Assembly (NCBI GenBank): GCA_907163375.1
Contig: CAJQUW010006388.1
Span: 434,001 to 498,000 of the forward strand
Direction: 5' to 3'
Source of the DNA: Prostheceraeus crozeri
Taxonomy: Eukaryota > Platyhelminthes > Polycladida > Euryleptidae
Length of the DNA: 64,000 bases
This document shows positions 30,440 through 40,003 of the stretch, in pieces. The stretch's first letter is position 1. Every line of letters starts with the position of its first letter. Both the position numbers and the translations under genes were made by a program. The notes under the pieces were generated by a model. The model was not told where the DNA came from and searched no databases. It saw only the letters and a program-made list of their open reading frames with translations.

Positions 30440-30665
30440 CGGTTAGGTTGTCATAGACCCTATACCGCCGAGGTCGTACTGGTGCATCTGGCACCTTTCG
30501 GATGCGGGTGGTATTTGGAGTCCACACCTCATCCGTCCAAACGATCCTCTTGATCTTCCCCTTCTTCTCATCCTCCTCATCCCACTCGTCGAGGATGACG
30601 AACTCGGGAATGGCGTTGTCTTCATCGGTGAAGACGGGAATGTTGTCGGCAGATGTCGCTTCCAT
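30411..30665 (-). CDS. Polinton accessory protein, acidic, 84 residues
   Basis: An acidic N-terminal half (DEDNAIPEFVILDEWDEEDE) is followed by a basic C-terminal half (RIRKVPDAPVRPRRYRVYD). It has its own TATA box 42 bp before the ATG and lies between repeat copies A and B. No family is recognised. Confidence 0.55.
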   Translation of the reverse strand: MEATSADNIPVFTDEDNAIPEFVILDEWDEEDEKKGKIKRIVWTDEVWTPNTTRIRKVPDAPVRPRRYRVYDNLTVIPIDYSSQ

Positions 30666-30706
30666 CGTGACTTCAAATTGAATGAGAAGCGCTACAATCT
30701 TCTGGC

Positions 30707-30713
30707 TTATATA
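30707..30713 (-). promoter_or_regulatory. TATA box (tatataa) of the 84-residue gene
   Basis: On the minus strand the sequence is ccctatataagcc, 42 bp before the ATG at 30665. Confidence 0.65.
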
Positions 30714-30780
30714 GGGTTTTCAACAATGAATTGCTCAACAGCGAATCAGAATGCTTCAGGGATAGCAATCGACTGCATAA

Positions 30781-30922
30781 TGTTCAAGTTGACTGATAGC
30801 AGATTCAACTTAATGATAGTATTCGCCAGTCCGAAGACTGCCCAGGGCAAACCGCGAGGAGGTTCTATCATGTCTTGCCCCATGGTGGCCCTTAAGAGAG
30901 CCGATGGTTCATTCTCGGGAGT
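30781..30922. repeat. Accessory-region direct repeat, copy B
   Basis: Same unit as copy A, extended by gagt at its right boundary. The minus-strand 88-residue gene ends 10 bp beyond it. Confidence 0.9.
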
Positions 30923-30931
30923 AACGTCATC

Positions 30932-31198
30932 TTACACCCTACCAATTCTGCTGAGAGAGTCTTTGACTCTCTCTTTGGTAGCACTGTCGACTTCCACACT
31001 AACTGGCATGTGAGTATAGAGTGGAATGTAGCGCCATTCCGTTGGATTGACAGCAGTTGCTGTTATCGGATTGCCAATCCGAGCAAGATTATTAAAAACT
31101 CTGTCTTGCTCCTGTAGCCTGACAAACTCCTCAAATAAATTTCGCGGCCTTAACTGCGGTCCGCGAGGAGAGCTGACTTGACTGTTCGGCGTCTGCAT
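30932..31198 (-). CDS. Polinton accessory protein, 88 residues, unknown
   Basis: Begins MQTPNSQVSSPRGPQLRPRN, then a helical stretch (FEEFVRLQEQDRVFNNLARI) and NPTEWRYIPLYTHMPVSVEV. It is flanked by repeat copies B and C and has its own TATA box 33 bp before the ATG. No family is recognised. Confidence 0.55.
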   Translation of the reverse strand: MQTPNSQVSSPRGPQLRPRNLFEEFVRLQEQDRVFNNLARIGNPITATAVNPTEWRYIPLYTHMPVSVEVDSATKERVKDSLSRIGRV

Positions 31199-31230
31199 GA
31201 TTGAAATGAAATGAAATGAGAGGCAGTGGT

Positions 31231-31237
31231 TTATATA
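31231..31237 (-). promoter_or_regulatory. TATA box (tatataa) of the 88-residue gene
   Basis: On the minus strand ggggtatataaacc lies 33 bp before the ATG at 31198, placing the transcript start almost at the ATG. Confidence 0.65.
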
Positions 31238-31255
31238 CCCCTCTAACGCGACGCA

Positions 31256-31398
31256 ACGTTCAAGTTGAGTGAAAGCAGATTCAACTTAATGATAGTATTC
31301 GCCAGTCCGAAGACTGCCCAGGGCAAACCGCGTGGAGGTTCTATCATGTCTTGCCCCTAGGTGGCCCTTAAGAGAGCCGATGGTTCGTTCTCGGGAGT
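31256..31398. repeat. Accessory-region direct repeat, copy C
   Basis: Same unit with the same right boundary (ctcgggagt). The transcript of the coiled-coil gene would end just beyond it. Confidence 0.9.
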
Positions 31399-31495
31399 GA
31401 ATTGATGGGGTGGTGAAGGCGGGCAAAGATCTGCAATGAAAATGATATGCATTAGAATAGGATATACTATCTTATTTACTTTTTGACTTACCAAG

Positions 31496-32650
31496 TTAGC
31501 CATCCTTTGGCAGTCTCGCGCGCTTCCGAATCGAAAATTTATGCAAGTGACCGCGCATTTGTAGGCTGACATGCAGACATTTCTTGGTCGGATGGCCGTT
31601 ATAGCATAGGATGGATTCGTCTAAATTCTGGTTTACGAGTACTTCGCCGGCCAAATGATTATCCCGAATAGGGATGTGAAACTCAAACAAACGATCCTCA
31701 TTCACACGTTCCCACTCATCCCTCATGCGCTCCAACTTCTCATACGCCTGCCTCTCATCACCCCGCCGAGCCACAGTCCTCTCCAACTCAACATTCCTCG
31801 CTCTCAACACACTCATCTCCTTCATCATCTCCTCAAACTTCGCTTCTGCATCTCTCATTCTTCTCTCCGCAGCACTCGCCCTCTTCTCACACTCATCATT
31901 CTTCTCTTCCAACTCTCGCGTCTTTTTCTTCAAATCAGTCACACTACGCCTCATTCTAATATTTTCATCCGCTACCTCCTTCGAATTCAGTTCCTTCTTT
32001 TTCAACTCATCCAACTCCTTCACAACTTCATCCTTCACTTTCTTCAAACTCTCATACTTATTAACCAACAAATCATGCGCCATCTGCTGCGAAACATGCC
32101 TCTTCCCTTCATCCTTCAACCACCTCGCCGACTGCACACGAATCCCACCACTCTTCACTTTTGGGGAAGATGAGCTCTTCGGGGGGTCGGTGATGACGAT
32201 GTTTGACACCTCCGACGACGAAGAGCTCAACTTCCTCACACGCTCCCTATCTAAATCCACATCATCCTCATCATCACTCTCAAGCACTCTCTTTCGCTCA
32301 ATCTCACCCTCCAACGACGCAACCGCTCTCGCCAACTCATCATTCTCAACAACATTCTCAGCCTTACCCTCTCGCTCGATCGCCAACATTCGCTCCCTCT
32401 CTTCCATAATCGACTGCGTAAATCTCAAATCAGTCACTAAACCACCACTACAGTCAGCATGCACTCTGTAAAAACGCGCCTCATCCTCATCACCCTTCAG
32501 CACTCTGCACTTCACACACGCAACCCTATTCAAGATAATCATGTGGCGGGTGCCCGCCTTCTTCACATGCGCCTTGGCGTCCGCACTGCGATTAACTCGC
32601 CCACATGAGCACATTTTGATGTGATATTTTCTATTCTTGTCATTAGCCAT
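31496..32650 (-). CDS. Polinton coiled-coil accessory protein with N-terminal Cys cluster, 384 residues
   Basis: Residues about 12-70 contain CSCGRVNRS, a CVKC pair and HADC, a probable metal-binding module. An acidic and Ser-rich linker follows (SSSSSEVSNIVITDPPKSS). Residues about 200-330 are a long coiled coil (heptads through NKYESLKKVKDEVVKELDEL and AERRMRDAEAKFEEMMKEMS). The end is basic (KFSIRKRARLPK). A leader intron is possible: acceptor at 32669 and donor at 33201 on the minus strand, with a TATA box at 33244-33250 further up. Function unknown; scaffold or DNA-bridging roles are conceivable. Confidence 0.65.
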   Translation of the reverse strand: MANDKNRKYHIKMCSCGRVNRSADAKAHVKKAGTRHMIILNRVACVKCRVLKGDEDEARFYRVHADCSGGLVTDLRFTQSIMEERERMLAIEREGKAENVVENDELARAVASLEGEIERKRVLESDDEDDVDLDRERVRKLSSSSSEVSNIVITDPPKSSSSPKVKSGGIRVQSARWLKDEGKRHVSQQMAHDLLVNKYESLKKVKDEVVKELDELKKKELNSKEVADENIRMRRSVTDLKKKTRELEEKNDECEKRASAAERRMRDAEAKFEEMMKEMSVLRARNVELERTVARRGDERQAYEKLERMRDEWERVNEDRLFEFHIPIRDNHLAGEVLVNQNLDESILCYNGHPTKKCLHVSLQMRGHLHKFSIRKRARLPKDG

Positions 32651-32668
32651 GCCTGATTGTATCGTTAA

Positions 32669-33243
32669 CTGTAAGATAATGAAATTTGTATAAGTTTGGA
32701 ATCATGTAGTACAGTCATATTCCTAAAGAGTGTAGTGAGTGGCACTCGATCCCATCGACAGCCCGAAGGCCTTGTACTGATCACTAGGGAAGTGAGAGAT
32801 CTTCCCCGATACCCGCTCTTTACAGCTGAAGACATCATTGTCACTGCCCCGAAGTGGTAACAGGAACGCCGAGTCAAAGGTAGTGATCAGTAGCTGGGAT
32901 CTAACCTCTCAAAGCTGCCTTAGACTTAGTTAAATTTCAAATCTGATAGCAGATTTGAACTCAGGATACTTGAAAACCTTAGTCTATATGTTAAAACTTT
33001 GAAAAAACTAGAAATTAATAACTTTTAAAAATTTCCGCATTTTACTACTCATACTACTTTTGAAAAATTTTATCAGTAGTAAAGACACTATAAAACTCTA
33101 TCATACAAACTTTGAAGTAAGAAGATAGCTTGCCTACTTCAAAAGATAGAGTCCTTTGAAACACCCGATATCGCCAGCTCAGAGCGACGACCGTCGCTTA
33201 CCTCGTCTTTCGATGAAGTGATGAGACTTACGTTGTCGGGGGT
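32669..33243. other. Leader and putative leader intron of the coiled-coil gene; no other gene seen
   Basis: The stretch lacks convincing coding frames. On the minus strand it can be read as an untranslated leader (33202-33243) and a 533-nt intron. Confidence 0.4.
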
Positions 33244-33250
33244 TTATATA
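33244..33250 (-). promoter_or_regulatory. TATA box (tatataa) upstream of the coiled-coil gene leader
   Basis: On the minus strand gcatatataaaccccc is followed 42 bp later by a good splice donor (gacgag|gtaagc at 33201). A matching acceptor (cttacag) ends at 32669, shortly before the ATG at 32650. Confidence 0.5.
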
Positions 33251-33419
33251 TGCTCGGAAGAAAACTTAAAATGGCTCTATCTCCGAAAGTATTCATCGTA
33301 GCGACATGCGGTTTGTTGCAAACGATTCGTCTCATCATTCTCTATCATATGACACCTGAACCATTCTCATATGACCACGGAAAGTTGGTCCGTCAGCACA
33401 TGTCCATGTAACATGCCAC

Positions 33420-35322
33420 AAGTGAAAAAATTCCTAAGTGTGAGAGCTCCAGTGTGGTGAAAATTTTTAAAAATTTAAAACTTCCAAATTTCGACCTGGG
33501 ACCTTTACCAAAACATTTTTCATCAAATTTCACTGACCTCCCCCCCTCGTTCAGAGAAATATGATGAAAAATGTTTTGGTGACGGTCACAGGTCGAAATT
33601 CCACACTTTGGAAAATTTTCAAAATTTTACCCATACAAAGCCACTCTGACACTTAGGATTTTTTCAGGTGAGCGAGCTCCGACCTAAAATCTTGTAACCG
33701 CTCTAACTTTTGAACGAATACAGATATGAACAAGCCGTTTCTTTCACTGAATTTGTCTCACTCTTAGCTTTCAAACGAGCTATGGCACGACAAAATCCGT
33801 CCACTAGAAGCCAAGATCGAAGCTAGCTGTCCAGAGGGGGGGGGAGGTCAGTGAAATTTGATGAAAAATGTTTTGGTGACGGTCCCAGGTCGAAATTCCA
33901 CACTTTGGAAAATTTTCAAAATTTTACCCATACAAAGCCACTCTGACACTTAGGATTTTTTCAGGTGAGCGAGCTCCGACCTAAAATCTTGTAACCGCTC
34001 TAACTTTTGAACGATTGGTCCGATTGACTCGCAACAAAAAATTTTGTCGAGCAGTTTTTTCTCCTCTTTCCAATGAAACTCGAACGAACAAAATCCGTTC
34101 ACTGGAACCAAAGTTAGAAGAGGGGGGTCAGTGAAATTTGATGAAAAATGTTTTGGTGACGGTCCCAGGTCGAAATTCCACACTTTGGAAAATTTTCAAA
34201 ATTTTACCCATACAAAGCCACTCTGACACTTAGGATTTTTTCAGGTGAGCGAGCTCCGACCTAAAATCTTGTAACCGCTCTAACTTTTGAACGAAGACAG
34301 ATATGAACAAGCCGTTCCTTTCACTGAATTTGTCTCACTCTTAGCTTTCAAACGAGCTATCGCACGACAAAATCCGTCCACTGGAAGCCAAGATCGAAGC
34401 AAGCTGTCCAGAGGGGGGGAGGTCAGTGAAATTTGATGAAAAATGTTTTGGTGACGGTCCCAGGTCGAAATTTCACACTTTGGAAAATTTTCAAAATTTT
34501 ACCCATACAAAGCCACTCTGACACTTAGGATTTTTTCAGGTGAGCGAGCTCCGACCTAAAATCTTGTAACCGCTCTAACTTTTGAACGATTGGTCCGATT
34601 GACTCGCAACAAAAAATGTTGTCGAGCAGCTTTTTCTCCTCTTTCCAATGAAACTCGAACGAACAAAATCCGTTCACTGGAACCAAAGTTAGAAGAGGGG
34701 GGGTCAGTGAAATTTGATGAAAAATGTTTTGGTGACGGTCCCAGGTCGAAATTCCACACTTTGGAAAATTTTCAAAATTTTACCCATACAAAGCCACTCT
34801 GACACTTAGGATTTTTTCAGGTGAGCGAGCTCCGACCTAAAATCTTGTAACCGCTCTAACTTTTGAACGACTGGTCCGATTGACTCGCAACAAAAAATGT
34901 TGTTGAGCACTTTTTTCTCCTCTTTCCAATGCAACTCGAACGAACAAAATCCGTTCACTAGAACCAAAGTTAGAAGAGGGGGGGAGGTCAGTGAAATTTG
35001 ATGAAAAATGTTTTGGTGACGGTCCCAGGTCGAAATTCCACACTTTGGAAAATTTTCAAAATTTTACCCATACAAAGCCACTCTGACACTTTGGATTTTT
35101 TCAGGTGAGCTACGACAGTCCACCCCTCCCAACCTGGCCGGCACACCACGCCAACCTAGACACCACATCACCGCGCGCTACACGACGGTCGACCAGAGGG
35201 GGGGGACGTCAGACCCGAAGCACCACGGCGGCCGACCACGACACTCTGCCCGTCCAGAGGGGGGGGACGTCAGCGATGGCGGCCATCTTGCGCTATCCAG
35301 AAGTGGAGTTTTACTTACTACT
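33420..35322 (-). repeat. Right terminal inverted repeat region of the Polinton
   Basis: Reverse complement of the left terminal region, but with about six of the 280-bp units instead of three. Two unit types alternate: one with ggtccgattgactcgcaac and one with cagatatgaacaagccg. The outermost 240 bp matches the left end almost base for base. Confidence 0.9.
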
Positions 35323-35328
35323 AGAGCC
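35323..35328. repeat. Polinton target-site duplication, right copy (agagcc)
   Basis: Exact match to 10921-10926. Confidence 0.95.
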
Positions 35329-37413
35329 ATTTTCCCGCTTAATATTTTCAGTGATAACACATACACGGGAACCAAATTTGATATTAAATGCTTGGTCAAT
35401 ATATTTGAAGTATGCTAAATTGCATTGCAAAAGAGGTCACGCCTTCCTGGGAGAGTCGTTCCTCTCCCAAGGTACGTATGTTATGTCATGGAAATCCTGC
35501 TTATCATCATACTCGCAGAGGTATGCAGAACCAATGATCTGAAATGGTCTCTGCAAAGCTGTGTTTATATCGTCGTAGTACATGGAACACGGGTAGCCAT
35601 CTTTTTTGATGACCTGTTATAATAATTCATATATGTTTATGATGAATTTGAATTAACAGATATTATTATTATCCCACCTACCTGTGAAAGCTGATGGTCT
35701 CCTGTAAAAAGTTTATGTACAAATTAACGAATCAACGTTCATTAGTAAATTCTTATTCCCCCCTCCCCCAACCAAAGATATCAAGTATGACCCAAACTAA
35801 TTTTCTGGTCAAGCCCCTGCTAGTTTACCGGTAAATATATCAATAAAATGTTTCATTACGTTATATGTAGGTCTATAGGCCCTATTAAGTTACACTTTCC
35901 GCTGATTAACCATAGAGTGAAAATGCTTGTAAATTAATGCAAGTTTGTGCGTCAGTAGTTAGATTAGCCTACATGTAAGAGTATTAATGGTATGATTATT
36001 TTTTAAGATGACAAAAACAGTTATATGATAAAACAGTAATAAAAATATGATAAAATCGTTAATGACAAAAGTTAGTGACCAATGTTTCAAGTATTTCACA
36101 TAATATAGTTTGTTTAGTTCTCCTCTACATTTTATTTATGATTAGCCAAGAAAATGCATCATTAGGCAACGCTTACTCGCCTTAATTTGTTTAATTAGAC
36201 TGTCATTAAAAAATATGTGTTCACCTGACTAGTCCTGGAAACGTTACACATGGTTTATAAAATGAATGCTCGAATTGGATTATATTTCACGAAGTAGAAA
36301 ACATCACCGGACTACCGTATTATAAAATATGTCACTTCAAAATAAGTTCTGTTTAAAATTGTGTCTTTAATTTTAGTAAAATTTAACTACCCTAGGAAAG
36401 CCTCGAAATCAAATTTGAATATTAGCGTTCTAAGCAAGATCAAAAACCTATATGTTTCTGTCGATATTTCATCCATAAAATAGTTGTTTATGACATATAG
36501 GCTTCTTTCGGACATACGAGTATATGTATAGCCTAATCATGTTTCAAAAATAATGCATATACTCGTTCTCACATTTACTATATTTTCTATTTTTTGCTCA
36601 ATTCCCTTACTTTGATGTACTTTATGATTTGTTTTCCTATCATGAAGAAAATCAACTATGCACATCTTCCAAGAATGTTTGAGTAGCAATAATAATAATA
36701 CACGTGGCTGTCACACTGTTTTATTAACACATTAGTTCCTAGTGGTCGAGATCTCGACCATTTAACATCATGTCATTTATGTCTTTAAAATCCTAATCTG
36801 TAGATTTGATTTTATTGTTCGTCGATGTCAAAATGTTTCACATCGCGATGCTTAGTCTTCATTTGGTACGTTACTTAGTGCACCGAAGCTGTACTTTTCA
36901 TTTAAGTGACGCTTGCAGTCAACAATGGTACATGTGTATGTTTATATCATGCATTTCACGTGAAGCCTACTTATGCGCACATGTACATGTATGTGTACAT
37001 GTACGAGTAGGTGCTACATAGATTTTATAGATCGATTGGTATAGCAATTTGTTACTTGGAAATTTTTGAAGCTATAATTATCAGTTTTCTTATTGATATG
37101 TGCTTGAGGGACAATGCATCAGACACAGAAAAGGTATAGGCTACAACATTGTTCCTAGTATAGTCACCCTAGTAACTATGATAGTGCGGAAAAAGTATTG
37201 ATATATTTGTTCTATTCTACCCCTCCAAAGACCACAAATCAAATATAATTATGATTTAAAAACTTTGAGAAATTCAGGAACTAATGGTTTAATTGATTTG
37301 ACGGAGAAACTCGTGGATATATTGTTATCAATTACATGTACATTTCGAGAGTAATTGACCCATGTCTGATATGTATATGCATAAATAGTATATACAGTTG
37401 TTGTTCTTTGCAG
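35329..37413. other. Remainder of the intron of the DUF7869-type gene
   Basis: AT-rich and without recognisable genes. It contains a short palindromic stretch of acatgtac repeats (36979-37003). Together with 10609-10920 it makes up the intron as it was before the Polinton insertion. Confidence 0.6.
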
Positions 37414-39572
37414 GTTGGTCGATGTGCACAGACCAGCAAGGATCAGCTGAACCCAAAAGGAAACGAAGAAGAATATCAGCTATCAAGAGTACGAGCATCA
37501 TCAGTGAGGCATCCGTTGCTGAAGAACGAACAGGAGGACTGATTGCTTCAGCCTCAAAACTCATTGTGACTGACACAGTGTTTGCAGATATATCATCTTC
37601 CACCATCTTAGATCGACTTCCAGTGTCTAATACTGCATCTTACATAAACGAGAACTCAGGGCCATCGCATGAGAATTTTGAGATTCAAACATGTTCACTC
37701 TTGGCACTACTGCAGCCAGACGATGAACCATCGTCGGAATATCAATTAACTGTCGATGATAATCATCATGATATCATTCCAGAAGAATTTCAAGTAGACG
37801 ACCTTTCAATAGAAAATATTGAGAGCACTTCAGACGATCATACGAGAAAATCGAAACGTAAAGGTTCTTTGATCAAACAAAGTCGCAATGCTGGAAACAG
37901 CTACCGATCCGAAAAATCGAATGAAATGAAACACGCTGCAAAATTAGAAGACCGTTGTTCGATAACTAATCCATGTAAGAACAGATGACTTCATTGTAAA
38001 ATTATTACGGAGGAGCAGCGAGTTACCATATTCAGCGCTTACTATGCACTACCTGATTTGACATCAAAGCGTAATTATCTGAATTTACATGTCCAACAAG
38101 AAGACTGTAGTAAAGCAACTGGTACACGGAGACAACACACCAATCATTATTTTTTAACAGTTGATGGAAAGCGAGTAGAAGTTTGCAAAATGATGTTTCT
38201 CAATACTATGGGCATATCCGAGCGACAGGTTATAACAATGCATCAGAAGAGAGGTTCTGATGGTGTACTTTCTCCAGAAAAGCGTGGGGGTTATTTCGGT
38301 CAAAGAGCAATCGATTCCGAGAAAGAAACGGCAGATATTCTTCAGAATATCAATCGATTTCCTAAGGTAGAAGCCCACTATGTCAGAAAAGATAGCTCCA
38401 AACACTATTTGTCATCGGATCTCACAGTTCCAATAATGTATAATAGGTACAAGCAAAATTGCGATACGTCTGATACTGCGTCATATAGCAAATATTATAA
38501 GATTTTCAAGATACAGAATCTCAGTTTCTTTCGCCCGAAAAAGGATCAGTGTGGACTTTGCACTTCAGTTAGAGATAGAGAATCAAATGACATTACGGTT
38601 GAAGTAAAACAAAAATATGACGATCACATTGCACAAAAGCAGAAGACAAGGGTGGACAAGGCTTCCAGCAAAGCAAAGGCAGAAGAGAATTTTCAGCATG
38701 TCGCTTTTGCATTTGATCTTGAGCAAGTGATTCTACTTCCTCAGTCAAAACGTTCCGAGATTTTTTACAAAAGACGTTTGAGTAATTATAACTTGACATT
38801 ATACAATTTGGGAGACAAGGAATCATGGGCGTTTTTGTGGCATGAATGCCTTGCAGGTCGCGGAGCGAACGAAATTGCTTCTTGCATTCACTGCTACCTA
38901 AGACATATTGATTCAAAGAAAACAGAAAGTGTAGATGATATGTTCTGTGATGGCTGTTCAGGCCAGAACAAGAATTCTATCATTCCAGCGATGATGCTTC
39001 ACATGGTAGAAAATTCAATGCACATCAAGCGAATTCGTCTTGTAATTTTGGTGCCACATCATGGCCAAAATGAAAATGACACCATTCACGCATGTGTTGA
39101 ACGTGCCATGAAAAGAGCAGGTGATATTTTCGTTCCATCACAACTGGTACCGTTGATCCGATGTTCACGGAAGAAGCCAATTGAAGTTGTTGAAACGAAA
39201 ATTGAAATGATATTAGACTGGCAAAAACTAGCTCAAGATCTTGAAATTTTGCGTGTCCGGACCAGTAATTCAGGAGAGCAAATTAGATGGCCCAAGATGG
39301 CTCAAATAGAAGTAAGAAAGAATGAGAAGATGAAGATATTCTTCAAAACTACACACTTAGCCGAAACCTTTGATCATATACATCTCCGACAAAATCGTCG
39401 AACTGCTTCCAATGAATTTCAAATGAGTGAATTGCCTGGTCCGTCTAGATTGCAATCACCATCTCTATCATCTGAGAAATATGCAGATCTGGTTTCCTTG
39501 TGTACCGGACCTACACCAGTTATCAATCATCCGGACTATCGGAGATTTTATACCCAACTTCAGCATCAGTGA
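37414..39572 (+). pseudogene. Exon 2 of the DUF7869-type transposase-like gene, one in-frame stop
   Basis: The exon follows an acceptor (ttctttgcag) and runs about 720 codons. Parts in order: an acidic and basic N-terminal region (SAEPKRKRRR), a Cys-containing segment PCKNR-stop-LHCKI, the GKRVEVCKMMFLNTMGIS helix-turn-helix-like block, FRPKKDQCGLCTS, then the core with DLEQVILLPQ (first Asp), FCDGCSGQNKN (second Asp) and HHGQNENDTIHACVER (third Asp). A single TGA (37986-37988) stands where relatives have Cys, so this copy carries one nonsense change in an otherwise open gene. I read it as the transposase of the surrounding element; the DUF7869 label is from memory of the family. Confidence 0.75.
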
Positions 39573-39984
39573 CGATCGACTCTTCTTATCATTCTTGTAA
39601 ATGAAATATTGAAATATTCATCGGTTGAAATATTCTGATACGATATATCGTATGCCACTATGTCATGTTTAATAGAGTTTTGTTTATGATGTTGATGTAT
39701 AACAAAGTAAAACACCCGATGTATTCTATTGAAGTGTCGTATAAGTGTCGTATGCAGCGGTTAGTCTAATATAATATCTACCGAACTTTCGTATGACTTT
39801 TGGCGCTTTTTTCATTTTAAAATGTAGTGAAATTTTAAATTGCGAGGGTAAATATGGGTAGGAGTGGTCATTAGCTGCATCCAAAAGAAAATTTGTACTC
39901 AAACAATTTGCGGTTTTTTAGAAATGAGAGATAGAAACAGACAACATTTTCAAACGTCAATCCCCAAAAATCACACATTTTCTC

Positions 39985-40003
39985 ATACGACGGTTCGACA
40001 GAA
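39985..40003 (-). repeat. Right inverted repeat of the 9769-40003 element
   Basis: Inverted partner of 9769-9787. The flanking sequence beyond it is Penelope-like reverse transcriptase. Confidence 0.6.

Larger units (their letters stand above)
10927..35322. mobile_element. Polinton/Maverick (adintovirus-like) element, 24.4 kb, nearly whole fossil
   Basis: Both ends start AGTAGTAAGTAAAACTCC, with the 5'-AG typical of Polintons, and are flanked by the 6-bp duplication agagcc. The inside holds the full hallmark set: PolB, retroviral-type integrase, packaging ATPase, adenain-like protease, major capsid protein and penton-like proteins, plus accessory genes. The terminal repeats are nearly identical apart from repeat copy number and homopolymer length, which suggests a young insertion. 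It looks nearly whole, with about two visible breaks in core genes and some decayed duplicate genes. It sits in the intron of a DUF7869-type transposon gene. Confidence 0.97.
9769..40003 (+). mobile_element. DUF7869-type DNA transposon carrying a nested Polinton
   Basis: The DUF7869-type gene (exons at 10479 and 37414) is bracketed by a short inverted repeat, TTCTGTCGAACTGTCGTAT on the left and its complement with one mismatch at 39985-40003. The motif gtcgtat/atacgac recurs several times just inside both ends (9781, 9790, 9831 and near 39742-39757), like the subterminal motif arrays of many DNA transposons. Without the Polinton and one copy of its target duplication the element is about 5.8 kb. 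I found no clear target-site duplication, so the exact ends are tentative. Confidence 0.6.

Noticed and set aside
30678-31013. A 111-residue plus-strand gene across repeat B
   Set aside because: The frame is a by-product of the copied repeat and overlaps the minus-strand 88-residue gene and its neighbour's promoter.
31655-32471. Long plus-strand frames opposite the coiled-coil gene
   Set aside because: They are antisense shadows of a Lys/Glu-rich coiled coil, giving Ser/Leu/Phe-rich artefacts.
37986-37988. TGA in place of Cys read as selenocysteine
   Set aside because: No selenoprotein family is involved and no SECIS-like element was recognised downstream. A plain nonsense change in a transposon copy is simpler.
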